Source: Avena insularis (lineage: Eukaryota > Streptophyta > Magnoliopsida > Poales > Poaceae). Taken from it: a stretch of DNA of 64,000 bases. The stretch lies in NCBI GenBank assembly GCA_023614405.1, contig CM042690.1:664772802-664836801 (forward strand). The letters run 5' to 3'. The stretch's first letter is position 1; every line of letters starts with the position of its first letter. This document shows positions 33,600-46,547 of this stretch, piece after piece. The position numbers and the translations under genes are program-made. Under the pieces are notes generated by a model. That model was not told where the DNA came from and ran no database searches. It saw only the letters and a program-made list of their open reading frames with translations.

Positions 33600-35535
33600 T
33601 GTTGGGATTAATGCTCTAGAGACAATAATAATAATGATTATTATATAATCTTCTATTCAATGTATATGTTCATCAACTATGCTAGAACTGTTGTGAACCT
33701 TGATTATGAATCAAAAGAAGCATCACATGCAGGTGTAGAAGAAGCATCACATGCATGTGTAGTAAAGATGAACACACCAAGATATTCTTAGTCCATCCTC
33801 TAGGACTAGCTCATATGTGGAGTGATGATCAAGTTCCCTGATCATAATAGAGTATACCACCAACTATGGGAGTACATTATCTAGAGATACAAGGGTATGG
33901 AGCAGATCCACAAGATGATTTACTGTGAGATAGAATCATGTTGTTAATAGTAATCTCATCATATCATTATCTTATGCATGAATCCTTAAGACCATGAGAA
34001 TATCAAGTACCCTGATGCCATAAGGCTTGTACTTGGCCTTGTCCCAACCGCACCTGCAAAGGTGGCCATACCGATGATTCTGAGATAAGCACGAAAGTAT
34101 GTATGGGGACTTGGATAGTTCCACAAGTGGGATATCACTCCTCTTGGCGATGGAGAGATATTCTCTGGGGCCACTCAGTATTACGATGTCACCCAATCGT
34201 CTACGTAGACACATTTATGATGAGATCATAGAGGACATTAGAATATGGATATGAATTAAAAAGAGTGAAATCATAATGAGGATAGCCGGTATAGTGATCA
34301 AGAGTTGATTCACGAGGATACCAATATCTCACCTCAGATTGTCACACGAATATCACGAAGTGGAAGGATTTGTATATGTATAATGAACGGGTTCACTCGA
34401 TGCGATATTCGTGTAGTGAAGTGGGAACCACCATTGGCGTTTAGGCTCTGATGTTGGTTATTGATCCGATGATCTTCGGAGTCATGTCTACTTACTACCG
34501 AACCCAAACCGATCACACGCTTAAGGTCTTACATCAAGTTGTGCATGTCACCTACATGGTAGGTAGCCGAGAGAGTGGTCCAAAATGGTTTCTGGACATA
34601 CCAGAATAGTTCTGGGATTCACTGAGACATTTCAAAGTGGAATCAGAAATAGTTCCGGTGACATAACCTAACTCAGAAAAGTTGTGCCAGAATTGTCGGT
34701 GATGATTCCGAGGTTTATCATTATCACCCAAGACAATGGATATGTCAGAGAGCTTTGAGAAAGTTTCTAAAAAAAATATAGGATCAATGTACCGAGTTCA
34801 TATGAGAGAAACCGGAAGCGATATGGAGTGCCAGAAGGGGTTCCAGTGGTTGGAGTGGATAAGAGGGGATAGGCCCACCCATGGGGTGGCGCCTGGCCCA
34901 CCATGTCCCACCCATGGCCGGCGCCCAACTCTCCCGGGGGCTGGCGCATGGGCAAGGGTACCACCTCAACTTTCCTATTTTGGTGCATTGCTTAAATGAG
35001 AAGGTATCCAATGAGATCTCTATATATGGAAGGTATTGGTCATATCTTGCAAATAAGTAATATGATGATATTTTAATTATTTTCAAGATTGGGATCTTCT
35101 CTATGAGGAAGGAGATGATCTCCGAATCGGAGGAGGTTGGGCACCTTCCAAAAGGAAGGGGCACCGCGCCTCCTTGCCCACCACCCCTAGGGAGGAACCC
35201 TAGGGCACACACACCTCCCCTCCTCCTATGTAAAGGCCCCTAGGGCATATCTTCCAAAGCACACCACAACTCCTTCGCTATTCTCTCTCTCTCTCATCCT
35301 ACACCATAGTAGTGCTTTCAGAAGGCTATAGGATGAGCATTGTTGGTGTCGAGCTCTACACAGCGAAACACTCATGGATTGGAGGATTGGATGCGTGCAA
35401 TCCATGAAGGAATCATACAATCTATCCTAGCATCGTGTGTACATTCTCCTTGTAGCTCGGAGGGATACACTTAGCTGCGGAGATCGACTCGTTCGTCTTC
35501 AACATCTACACGGACCAACGTCCTCTTCTACATCA
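33600..35535 (+). repeat. Copia-type LTR (single), about 1.94 kb
   Basis: It begins TGTTGGGATTAATGCTCTAGAGACAATAAT, close to the BARE/Angela style. It has a promoter-like CCTATGTAAAGG at about 35225 and ends CTTCTACATCA. A degenerate primer site follows (TTGGTATGAGATC, 35539-35551). Only this LTR is visible. The internal region is broken off within about 70-200 bp. Confidence 0.75.
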
Positions 35536-35599
35536 GCGTTGGTATGAGATCTAGATCTAATTCCGTTAGTGTCTTTAAGGCTAGATCTTGGTTGTTCGT
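35536..35599 (+). other. Primer site and start of the internal region of the single-LTR Copia
   Basis: The sequence after the LTR (GAGATCTAGATCTAATTCCG, then GCTAGATCTTGGTTG) is typical of the start of a Copia leader. It then passes into the gag-like minus-strand fragment at about 35600. Confidence 0.5.
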
Positions 35600-35748
35600 G
35601 TGGAAGATCTATGGATGGACTCCCGCGGATCGCCCACTAGGGGATGGTTAGACAGTAGATATGTGGTAGATGCAATGATGGCAGGTTGTGGTGTCTTGGG
35701 TATCATGTTACCCGAAGAGTCCATGGCCATGAAGGAGGAGTTGATGCT
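35600..35748 (-). pseudogene. Gag-like ORF fragment, distal part
   Basis: The minus strand reads SFMAMDSSGNMIPKTPQPAI and continues with LLSNHPLVGDPRESIH. It continues the gag-like ORF of 52096-52564 across the 16.3-kb Gypsy insertion. I recall similar gag-like ORFs in Triticeae repeats but cannot name the family. Confidence 0.5.
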
Positions 35749-37254
35749 TGATACGTCCATTTTGCATCACTATTCTATGTCATAATTCACTGTTATTCGT
35801 TGATATATTTCGTATTGAGAGGTGATACTTATGTTATTTCATCTATTTTTGCATGATTGATGGCTTTTGGAGCATGGACCGCTGCAGTCAGGATTCTGAT
35901 GGAAAAGGTGCTGTTTGGAGGCAATATTCGTGAAGATCAGAAAATCCGGGAAAATATACGGGAAATCCTATTTTTCTAGAAGACGAAGGAAGCCAGAAGG
36001 GGGGCTGGAGATGGGCCATAGGGGGTCCACACCACCCCCTGGTGCTGGCAGCCCTAGGCCGCGTCAACAGGTGGTGTGGCCGCCCTGGCCCACTCCAGGC
36101 TCTCCCCTCTAGCGTATATTATCCTCCTGAAACCCTAAGACTCGGGGAGCGATCATAGAAAGATTCCGCCGCCTCTGCGGGGCGGAAAACACCGAGAGAG
36201 AAAGATCTCTCCAACATACAGATTTCTGCCGAGGGAATTCCTTCCCGGAGAGGGGAGATCATCGCCATCAACACCACCATCAAGCTGGACTTTATCGGGA
36301 TCATCATCATCATCATCACCACCATCAGCACCATCAGCACCCTCATCACCATCTCCATATTGCTGTAACAATTGCATTGAATCTTGCATAGTTCATAGGG
36401 GAAACTTTCCCGGTGTTGATTACTCTTTGTAGTTGATACTATTGAGTGAACCATTGAATTATTGTTTATGTTCAGATTGTTATACATCATTATTCCATAT
36501 CTGATCATGATCCATATGATGTCTTGTGAGTAGTTCGTTTTGTTCTTGAGGACATGGGAGAAGTCATGTTGTTAGTAGTGGAGTTGTGTTGAGAAAGATT
36601 CAATAGTTTGTTATTTAAGTTGTGGTGTACTTCTTCTAGTGGTGTCATGTGAACGTCGACTACATGACACTTCACCTATATGGGCCTAGGGGAATGCATT
36701 GTGTATTTGGCTACTAATCATAGGGGTTGCGAGTGTGAAACCTGAACCCCCGTTAGGAAACCATTGCACAAGGAACGTAAGGGTCTTAGAGTTTAAAGTT
36801 GTGGTTAGGTTTCTACCTTAATTACTTTCTTGTACTTACGGATGTTTGTAAGGGGTATAATCACAAGTATGTATTAGTCCTAGGAAGGTCGGCACATTAG
36901 CACAGGTTCACCCACACAACACTTAGCAAGCTAAAGAAGATTAATCAACTATCTGACGAAAGCACTCGATCTTCCCATGTGTCCTCGAGAACGTTTGGTC
37001 ATCTTAAGTAATACAACCGGCTTGTCCTTTGCTGCATAAAGGATTGGGCCACTTGCTGCATTCATTCTTACTGTCTTTCATTTATTCGTACTTTGTTTAC
37101 TTGCTTTATCAAAAACCCCTAAAAATCTGTTTGCTAAGTATTTGCAGAGAATTCCTGATCCATACCACTAGCCAGCACCTTCTGCTCCTCGTTGGGTTCG
37201 ACACTCTTACTTATCGAAAATACTGTGATACACCCCTATACTTGTGGGTCATCA
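35749..37254 (+). repeat. 5' LTR of the gag-only Gypsy element
   Basis: Pairs with 50587-52095. It contains a CAT/CAC-rich simple stretch at about 36300-36355. ORFs on the minus strand in this stretch (MMMMMI-type peptides) are artefacts of it. Confidence 0.95.
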
Positions 37255-37265
37255 AGACTATTTTA

Positions 37266-37283
37266 AAGGCGCCGTTGGGAGTG
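37266..37283 (+). other. Primer binding site (tRNA-Asp-like)
   Basis: AAGGCGCCGTTGGGAGTG, twelve bases inside the LTR end. It resembles the common TGGCGCCGTTGCCGGGG site with several changes. Confidence 0.65.
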
Positions 37284-37361
37284 AAGCGCTATTGGAAAGT
37301 AGAACTGGTAAAGGAAACTTCTCGTGAGTATTGTTTATACATTAGTTGCTTTATTTTCGTT

Positions 37362-38313
37362 ATGGATAATTTGCTGAGTTTCTTATTTGGTAATGCTACT
37401 ACCACTGCTAAGGTAGTAGATAAGCCACCACCTACTGAGAATGATGTTTTTAAAATATCTACAAGAATTATTGATCATGTTATGGATAACTACTATGTTG
37501 GGGATGGAACTGGCCATCCCGGTGATCATTTACTCTTTATACACGAATTATGCGGGCTGTTCAAGTGTGCAGGTATTACTACAGATCAAGTTAAGAAGAA
37601 GTTATTCTCATTATCACTAAAAGGGAGAGCTGAGGAATGGTATAAGCTGCTGAAGAATGGTCAAGCTCTGGAATGGGAGGAAATAGTGCCTCTCTTTTAT
37701 TCAAAATTTTATCCTCCTAGTGAAATTCATAAAGATCGGAATCAAATATACAACTTTTGGCCTCTTGATGGAGATAGTACAACTCAAGCTTGGGGGAGAT
37801 TGAAGTTACTAATGCTCAAATGTCCCATTCATGAGCTCCCCAACAATATTATCATCAATAACTTTTATGCAAGGCTTTCTCTTCATGATAAGGATTTATT
37901 GGATGCTTCTTGCGCTGGATCATTCACTCGTATGGAAGAAGAAGCTAAATGGGATCTTCTAGACCGTATTCAAGACAATGCTGAAGCTTGGGAGAATGAC
38001 AAAGGTAGAAAGTCAGGTATAAATTATGATTATGAATGCATTGAATCTTTTATGGGAACTGATGACTTTCAAAATATTAAAAATGCTTATGGTCTAGACT
38101 CTCAAGCTATTGCTTCTTATTTTAAGGCTTTTGATTCCTACACTGAAGTGCCTAAAAAGAAGTGGAATAAGTATCATGAACCTTACAAAGATATTGCTAA
38201 GAGTGTTCCTGCAAGAAATACTGAAGTTTATACTGCTAATCATGTCTTACCTAAACCTTACATTGAGAAAATGCCTTTCCCAGTTAAGATAAAGGAACAT
38301 TCTATGATAGCTA
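37362..38313 (+). pseudogene. Gag of the Gypsy element, 5' segment (interrupted by Copia)
   Basis: The ATG at 37362 (MDNLLSFLFG) starts an open frame that runs to the Copia insertion. Residues about 55-230 match the retrotransposon Gag domain: GHPGDHLLFIHELC, GRAEEWYKLL, EEIVPLFYSKF and a Trp-Gly-Arg helix. The second segment is 46548-47041. With one copy of the 5-bp duplication removed the frame is continuous (481 codons), so Gag was intact when the Copia landed. Gag forms the particle that packages element RNA. There is no zinc knuckle in the visible part. Confidence 0.88.
38309..38313 (+). repeat. 5-bp target duplication AGCTA, left copy
   Basis: Identical to 46543-46547, directly flanking the BARE/Angela-like element. 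Confidence 0.95.
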
Positions 38314-40095
38314 TGTTGGAAATATGCCCTAGAGACAAATAGTAGTAAGGACTATTATCATATTTCATATAGTTTATGATTAAGTTTTATATCATGCTAT
38401 AACTGTATTGAGTGGAAACATCAATACACGTGTGATATACAAACAAACAGGGTTCCAGTGAAACTCTAGTCCGGTTCATTGGTCAACAGATGATCATGTT
38501 TCCTGATCATGTGGCATTTATGCCAGTTGGAAATGAGGTCATCTCATTCTGTGAATGAGATGATGAACCAATACCCAACCTAAACATCGCGATTCGATCA
38601 TGTCACGAAGTTCAAGTTACGATGATTAGAAATGGATCCTCATAGACTATTCCTTAGACCGTGAGGCTATATCAATCACTGTCTCCCGAGAATGCTTAGA
38701 TAGCATCAAACGCCATTTGGTAAAACGGTGGTTATAAAGGTGTGTTCAGGTATTCGGAGGAAACCGTAGAGGCAATATATGTCAAGAGCGGGATTTGTCC
38801 ATCCATGTGACGGGAAGATACTCAAGGGCCCACTCGGAGAGGTTATATCCAATAGATGCGCAGCGTGTGATTAGATCATAGGGATATCACTTGTTGGAAT
38901 GAGTCAAGTAGCATTGTTCAGTAACGAGATTGAACACGACATGGTGATGTCATTGATCAGATCTCGGGCAATGCAAGTATCGAGAGACAAAGGTAATAAG
39001 ACACGACTGTCCCGGTACAAACGATGAAAGATCTTCGTGGAACGCACAGGGGTCACATGGCCATCCAGGTCCCTCTGTTGATCATTGGTGCGGGAGTGTC
39101 CCGACCATGTCTGGAGTGTTCCCGAACCATGGGGTATCACGCTTAAGGGCTTGATGATGCTTAGAGAGTGTTTATAGGATCGGTAGAATCGCCGAAGAAA
39201 AGAAGGGAGAAAACCGGAAGGGTTTGATGAAGTCCGGAGGATGTCCGGAGTGGAGGTGGAAGGTGTTCCATGGCCACGGAGATTAGATAATGTGTGAATG
39301 AATATTAAATATTGATTTAATCATTTATTCATAATTATTTAATAAAGAGAAAATTCAATTTAATAGTCAAAGGCTTAATGGGCCAATTCCCGGAGGGGAG
39401 AGGGCCCATTAGGGAAAGGCAAGAGGGGGAAGGGGCCAGGGAGTGGCCGATGGCCCTATTGGGCCAGCCCCCCACGTGGGGCCCATGAGGGGGTGGCCGG
39501 CGGTGCCTCCCCCACCCCTCCTCTCCTTTAGTCCCACCCCGGGACTTGAGGGGAGGTAGTACCTCCCCTCCCCCTATATAAAGTGGGGTATTTGGCCTAG
39601 AATATACACCCAATAATCAATAAAGGTCTCCCCACTTTTGGGAGGACCTCCAATTGATATTTTCTCTCTCTCCCTCTCTCTCGTGACCGTGGTCCCAAGT
39701 GCAGGCTGCGCGGCGAGACATCTTCACCTTGAGCGCCGTCGCTACCGAGATTCGGATCCGGGAGCTCTACTTCCACAACTGCTGCTGGATCAGGGAAGCG
39801 GGAGTCATCGTCAGGCACCAGACGTGTGTAACTCCCCGCGAGGTGTCGCACTTGAGGCACTCAAGTCGTTGGAGCCAAAAGGATCACAAGGACTTCATCA
39901 CGACCTTGAGGTCGGCTTCGGCTCGTCTACATCAATCACGCTCTCCTGAGCGTTGACAACGCTTTTCGGTCTTCAAGGGTAAGTTCGCGAAAAGCCCCTC
40001 CCGTTACTGTATTACTAATAGATAGGTCCTGACAGCTTCAGGGGTTCAGGGGCGTAGGATAAAATTTTATTGTTTTCATGCGCAGAACCCCTACA
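38314..40095 (+). repeat. 5' LTR of the BARE/Angela-like element
   Basis: Pairs with 44759-46542. TATA box TATATAAA at about 39575-39582, in a CT-rich promoter region; an AATAAAGG-type poly(A) signal lies near 39617-39625. Confidence 0.95.
39575..39582 (+). promoter_or_regulatory. LTR TATA box
   Basis: CTATATAAAG in the 5' LTR, conserved in the 3' LTR at about 46025-46033. BARE LTR promoters are known to use such boxes. Confidence 0.75.
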
Positions 40096-41215
40096 GTGGT
40101 ATCAGAGCTAGATCTATGCGTAGTAATGCTAGTACGGGTAGAACACACGAGATGTAGCGTGTGGGCGTTGATCTTTTAGTTGTTACCCTCCCACGTGTAC
40201 TTGTGTATACCGCAGCAATGCTTGATGAAGCGGCCCCGACCAACTTTACGCGTTCATTCGCGAGACTGGTCCACGCTTGACATACGACTTGTGCCGTATA
40301 AAGTGGCTTAGGGGGGTGTCTGTCCCTCTCGCATTAGTTGGTATACCATTTGCAACGGAGGGCCCCGAAAGGGGTGTAGTATAGACAACTACTTGATCAG
40401 CGTTGTGCTGAAAGTTCGTAGGTAAGAACGGTTCTTGTCCGAAAGCCCATTCAGCCACGTAAAACATGCAAAGATAAAGTAGAAGCGTCTAACTTTGTTT
40501 TGCAAGGGGCATTGCTTTGTGATATGGTTGTGGCAAAGGTAAAGTAATTACCTTTTTTTGCATAGGAGTAGATAGTCACGGTAATGACAAACTACCACGC
40601 CAGAATGACACTAGTACCCTGGTGTCTACGACGCCTTAACCCTGGCACCGAAACCCGGTGACGGCGGATGGAGATCACGACGTGAAGGACCATATCACAT
40701 AGCATTTACATTCAATCTTATTGTTTGTATGTCTTATTGTGTGCTAGTATTAGATACTCGACGGTACCCTAATAAGATGATCCATGTTAAAATTACCAAC
40801 GATTGCGTTCCCCCCTTAGTGTGCACCACCAAGAAAGTTCTCCGGTATGAGGCGATCCAGGGTGACATGCCTGGGTGTCATACATATCTACGTTCGCATA
40901 CAGTGGGTGTAAGCCATGTTGCACAGCGAATACACTAAGGTTGAGTTGGCAAGCCTAGAACGCTACAGAAGCGTGGCCTCGGAATGCGGATGGTCGAAAG
41001 ATCGAGCACGAGTCGCATGAATGATGTGACCAACGTTTAGCATCCACCCTTGAACCCACATTGATGGTTGTGACGATCGGGGGAGATGTGGCTGATAGGG
41101 GTCGTGTTATCACTAGGAACCCTCACTGGGGATAGGTGTTTCTGAGTGGAGTTATTATTAACTCATTTAATTATAAACTTAGTCTAAATTCCTTTTGCAA
41201 TTATAAATGTAGAAA
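40096..41215 (+). other. Primer site and long leader of the BARE/Angela-like element
   Basis: The tRNA-iMet primer site TGGTATCAGAGCT is at 40097-40109. The remaining 1.1 kb is an untranslated leader with several short ATG-initiated frames before the Gag-like ATG, as in long retrotransposon leaders. Confidence 0.75.
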
Positions 41216-41953
41216 ATGGTTCTTCCCGAGATTACTTTTCCTATCGACGATTGGTTAAAAGGAGAAAAGCTCAAGTTAGATGGATCCAACTTTTCTGCAT
41301 GGGTCATATGCCTATTTGATCTCCTTGGGGAGAACAACGAAGCTGACTACATGACCTGCGAGATGTATTTGGAGTCACCCTATACTCATGAGACCTAGGA
41401 GCAGCAGGATCTGCGTTATCGTCGTCGTGTGATGGCCACATTCATATCAGTGATCATGCGCCTCGGAATGGAGGATGGGCTATGGCCAATAGTGGGGAGT
41501 CTCAAGCCCCGGGCGGTCATGACACATCTGAGAGCACATTTCGTGGATCAAATGCGCATGTGGGAGTATGAGCTGATGGGGGACTTCCTCGCCATAAAGA
41601 TGGAGGAGGGCTCCTCATTGGATGAGCACTTATTGCGCCTCTACGATGCGTACATGAGTTTGGCATACTACCTGGACAACTGGTTCTCAAGCTCATTCAC
41701 GATGGGAGTTGTGCTGCGGTCGCTTCCTCCAAGCTTCCAAGCACAAGTCAGGATCAGCGTTATGAGAGGCGACACGGAAACACTGGATTTCCTTGAGTTC
41801 ACATCACATTTCAGAAATGCGATAGATGAACCCAACGTCGCTGGAGTCGTCAACGACAAAGGTATATATTTGATATATAGTTTTATAAATGTTATAATCT
41901 TGCAAACACATTTGCAGTGTTACGTATATCTGATACTTGTTCTGTTTTGGTGA
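41216..41953 (+). pseudogene. Copia Gag-like ORF with one internal TAG
   Basis: Starts MVLPEITFPIDDWL and is typical of plant Copia Gag (LKLDGSNFSAW, then a MMATF...LRAHFVDQMRMWEYEL helix region, SSLDEHLLRLYDAYM, LRSLPPSFQAQ). One in-frame TAG at 41396-41398 splits it; the frame reopens without a shift. After about residue 215 (NVAGVVNDKG) a GTATATAT/AATAG pair at about 41863 and 41959 looks like a possible intron. Spliced Gag messages are described for BARE elements, but here this is inference. No protease or zinc knuckle follows. If the TAG is a mutation this copy lacks Gag; if read through it could supply it. Confidence 0.75.
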
Positions 41954-44758
41954 AAATAGGTCCTTCTGCATAGAGGTGCTTGCTGGAGAGGAGGTGATGT
42001 TGCGTGTTGATGGCAAGCATGATGATGATGGCCGACGACACACTCCCTCGACATTTATCATTTAGTTTTGTGTTTTAGGATGATTAATATAATCAAGAGA
42101 TTGTGAACTTCTTTAGTGTGTCTCACACTTCGTGAGATGGTTATTCATATGAGTTTGTAACAAACAGTTGTTCCAGTTTTATGAATGATTTCTATTCGTG
42201 TTCATATCTTGTTTGATTATATGTGAATTATCCTTGTTGTTTGAAACTAATTGATAATGTATGAACATTTGTAAAACATTAAAAATGCCTTGTTTTAAAA
42301 TACCCAACTTAATGATATTTCATTAATGAATGAAACCATTGTTTAAATTCAAAGTTATGCGATAATATGTGAAAGACATTTGATTACTTTTCACATATAA
42401 ACCATGCCTAAGTTTGGCGAAATAACTTGAACACCGTGTATTACTTGAATACAAAGTGTTTAATGAATTGTTAAAAGTATATACATACCCGATGTATTAT
42501 GTTTTAACGAAAATGGTAATTATCATTAAATGATTGTTTAAATGTGTAAAGTAAGTTTACCAAAGGAAACATGAATATGAAACTATTTGATTTGATCAAA
42601 GTGTTTCATCAACAAAGGGTATAAACATAAAAGAGAATCCAATTACTATGATTTGATCAATAGTAATAAAATTCAACTTTATAAGAATGGCATGAAAGAA
42701 ATTGTGGAATGCAAAGTGTTTTGAAACGTCAAAATACAAAGCATCACAATATGATATTAGATATCAAAAGGGGTTGAATATAAGGCACCAAATAAATCGT
42801 TGTAGAGTATATGTAGAGACCATTAGCTTAGAAATAGTTAGCACTCAATTAGAATATAGTGAACCATTTGAATTCATGAAAGTTTTGGGGTTATTCGATA
42901 TAACCAAAACGATAGTGAATAAGTCCTTATAGTGTATTCATTGGAAACTTTGAATACGAAATCCATAGCTGAAACCAAAAGGAAAGCAAAACTTGTATTG
43001 CTTGGATTTTGGTGCATTCTTGAGAAAGCTCACTTCTAGTGATGTTTCTCAATTATGAAGAAAATGGAAAATAGTGTAAAAACACGATGAGGATTCAAAA
43101 CCCTGCATCAGAGTGTTGAGAAGCGCAATGGACATCGTTCCAGAACGATTCCCTTCACAGAAGGAAAGAATCAATGATTTTGATCATTGTGTTTTTCCCT
43201 CCACTATTTTTTTTCACTACATGAAGTAGGATTCAAAATGTAAATCCGTATCTTGTATGGAGATATTTGTGAACCACTTGTCATGATTTTTGAAATGTGA
43301 CATACCTACGAACTACTAAGGAAATAATGGTAAACTAGAATTATGAGAAATCCTAAAAGTAAAATTCCCTTGAGATTAGAAAGCAATTCATTGCTGAATC
43401 TCACAAGTAAAAGGAGTTACTTGGAATTTTCCCAAATGACTGCAAAGCCATAGTAGGAAAAAGGGGTGAATGACAAAAGCACAATTTGTCAAGTATTGGA
43501 CAAATTCAAATGATTTTGATTCATGTGTGCTAAATGTCTAGTGAATTTAAAACTAGTAAAGTACTAGTATCTCATAGTAAATCTCTCACTTTGATATTTG
43601 ATCAAAGGATTTTGAAGTTATTCAGAATAGCAAGGAGATATGCAATTTGCATAAAATTGAGTGGGAGCTATGTAAGTCTTCCTAAAACAATATGTGATTG
43701 ACATATTTTTTAAGTGGGAGCAACATAAGACTCAAATTCAAATATGTAGGAACATAGTTTGAGTAAGAGTACTGACTCGTACCCAAATATGTTAGCAACA
43801 TAGTTTGAGTGGGAGCTTATAGGAGTAATTCTTAAGTAAGTTAAGGATGAAAGCGCAAATACTTATAAATAATGATTTATAAGATGTAGAAGTTGATAAT
43901 AAGTGTATTATGATATTATGTAGTATTCCTTAAAGGATTCTGAAAGCTGTTTTAGAATAGAAGTTAATTGAGGAATCAGTCCTTAATAACTCAAATTAGG
44001 AATATTATTAAGTTGTCAATGGTTGAAAGAAAGAATAGGATGATCATCATCCACTATGTTAAGACATAGGTTTTGTCTTAGTAAACCATGATGACAACTT
44101 AGCATAATATGTAATCCAATAAGGAACGTTTGAAAGTGATTAAGTTCGAATCACAGAACGTTGAGCTAAGTTTGTCCACAGAGTCTATTAGAGAACTGTG
44201 AACATATTTTCCAAATCCATAAAGGATAACATATCTTAGAGCATAAAGAGTTATGTTATAAGGGAATATGTTGGAAACTCCTGTAGATACCAATTAGAGT
44301 CAAGTAGGAAGCGAGGTGAACAAAACATCGAAAGTTGCACAGAGTGCACTAGTGTTTCGATGAATACATTTATAATAATAGATAAGGGTACCATCTAAAG
44401 TGTTGTATAATGTTATGGTGGGGCTAGTTTTCTTTTAACGTAGAATGATGTGTCCCAGGGCACAGTGCCCATGAGAAAGCCCTCGAGGTTGATCTAACGT
44501 CACTGTAGGCTCCTGGAATCAGGCCTCGTTCTGCTGCCATAGCAACGATGCATACACACAGATGTTGTCATGTGATGATAGAATATTAATGTCAATCAAA
44601 GTGACATTAGTAAGTTGCAAAGGATTTGGGACTGTAAAGTACAGACCCAAGACTCAACATCTTCCATGAGCAAGCATGTTCTAGGTACCGGTTATATGGT
44701 ACCAATAATTAAGAACAAATGCAGCTAGTGTATTTGTACTCTAGTGCAAGTGGGAGAC
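41954..44758 (+). other. Non-coding AT-rich interior of the BARE/Angela-like element
   Basis: 2.8 kb without a significant ORF. GTGGGAGC words recur (for example near 43672, 43718 and 43811). The last 300 bp (from about 44430) resemble the known 3' end of BARE-type elements leading into the purine tract at 44748-44758. In an autonomous element this place would hold pol. Confidence 0.75.
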
Positions 44759-46542
44759 TGTTCGAAATATGCCCTAGAGACAAATAGTAGTAAGGACTAT
44801 TATCATATTTCATATAGTTTATGATTAAGTCTTATATCATGCTATAACTATATTGAGTGAAAACATTAATACACGTGTGATATACAAACAAACCAGGGGT
44901 TCCTAGTGAAACTCTAGTCACTGGTTCATTGGTCAACAGATGATCATGTTTCCTGATCATGTGGCATTTATGCCAGTTGGAAATGAGGTCATCTCATTCT
45001 GTGAATGAGATGATGAACCAATACCCAACCTAAACATCGTGATTCGATCATGTCACGAAGTTCAAGTTACGATGGTTAGAAATGGATCCTCGTAGACTAT
45101 TCCTTAGACCGTGAGGCTATATCAATCACTGTCTCCCGAGAATGCTTAGATAGCATCAAACACCATCTGGTAAAATGGTGGTTATAAAGGTGTGTTCAGG
45201 TATTCGGAGGAAACCGTAGAGGCAATATATGTCAAGAGCGGGATTTGTCCGTCCATGTGACGGGAAGATACTCAAGGGCCCACTCGGAGAGGTTATATCC
45301 AATAGCTGCGCAGCGTGTGATTAGATCACAGGGATATCACTTGTCGGAACGAGTCAAGTAGCATTGTTCAGTAACGAGATTGAACACGACATGGTGATGT
45401 CATTGATCAGATCCCGGGCAATGCAAGTATCGAGAGATAAAGGGAATAAGACATGACTGTCTCGGTTCAAACGACAAAAGATCTTTGTGGAACGCACAGG
45501 GGTCACATGGCCATCCAGGTCCCTCTATTGGTCATTGGTGCGGGAGTGTCCCGACCATGTCTGGAGTGTTCCCGAACCATGGGGTATCACGCTTAAGGGC
45601 TTGATGATGCTTAGAGAGTGTTTATAGGATCGGTAGAATCGCCGAAGAAAAGAAGGGAGAAAACCGGAAGGGTTTCGGTAAGTCCGGAGGATGTCCGGAG
45701 TGGAGGTGGAAGGTGTTCCATGGCCACGGAGATTAGATAATGTGTGAATGAATATTAAATATTGATTTAATCATTTATTCATAATTATTTAATAAAGAGA
45801 AAATTCAATTTAATAGTCAAAGGCTTAATGGGCCAATTCCCGGAGGGGAGAGGGCCCATTAGGGAAAGGCAAGAGGGGGAAGGGGCCAAGGGGGTGGCCG
45901 GTGGCCCTATTGGGCCAGCCCCCCACGTGGGGCCCATGACGGGGTGGCCGGCGGTGCCTCCCCCACCCCTCCTCTCCTTTAGTCCCACCCCGGGACTTGA
46001 GGGGAGGTAGTACCTCCCCTCCTCCTATATAAAGTGGGGTATTTGGCCTAGAATATACACCCAATAATCAATAAAGGTCTCCCCACTTTTGGGAGGACCT
46101 CCAATTGATATTTTATCTCTCCCCCTCTCTCTCTCGTGACCGTGGTCCCAAGTCTGGACTGCGGCGAGACATCTTCATGAGCACCGTCGCCTTGAGATTC
46201 GGATCAGGGAGCTCTACTTCCGCAACTGCTGCTGGATTGGGGAAGCGGGAGTCATCGACAGGCACCGGACATGTGTAACTCCCCGCGAGGTGTCACACTT
46301 GAGGCACTCAAGTCGTTGGAGCCAGAAGGAGCGCAAGGACTTCATCACGACCTTGAGGTCGGCTTCAGCTCGTCTACATCAACCACGCTCTCCTGAGCAT
46401 TGACAACGCTTTTTGGTCTTCAAGGGTTAGTTCGCGAAAAGCCCCTCCCGTTACTATATTACTAATAGATAGGTCCTGGCAGCTTTAGGGGTTCAGGGGC
46501 GTAGGGTAAAATGTTATTGTTTTCATGCGCGGAACCCCTACA
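44759..46542 (+). repeat. 3' LTR of the BARE/Angela-like element
   Basis: Pairs with 38314-40095. It ends GAACCCCTACA followed by the target duplication AGCTA (46543-46547). Confidence 0.95.
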
Positions 46543-46547
46543 AGCTA

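Larger units (their letters stand above)
38314..46542 (+). mobile_element. BARE/Angela-like Copia retrotransposon, gag-only (non-autonomous)
   Basis: LTRs of 1782 and 1784 bp (38314-40095 and 44759-46542) begin TGTTGGAAATATGCCC or TGTTCGAAATATGCCC and end GAACCCCTACA, the known BARE/WIS/Angela style. A perfect 5-bp duplication AGCTA flanks it. The primer site TGGTATCAGAGCT is at 40097-40109 and the purine tract AAGTGGGAGAC at 44748-44758. The 4.66-kb interior has one Gag-like ORF (41216-41953) and then about 2.8 kb of AT-rich DNA with no RT, integrase or RNase H motif. LTR divergence is about 2-3% by eye, less than in the host Gypsy, as nesting order requires. Confidence 0.92.
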
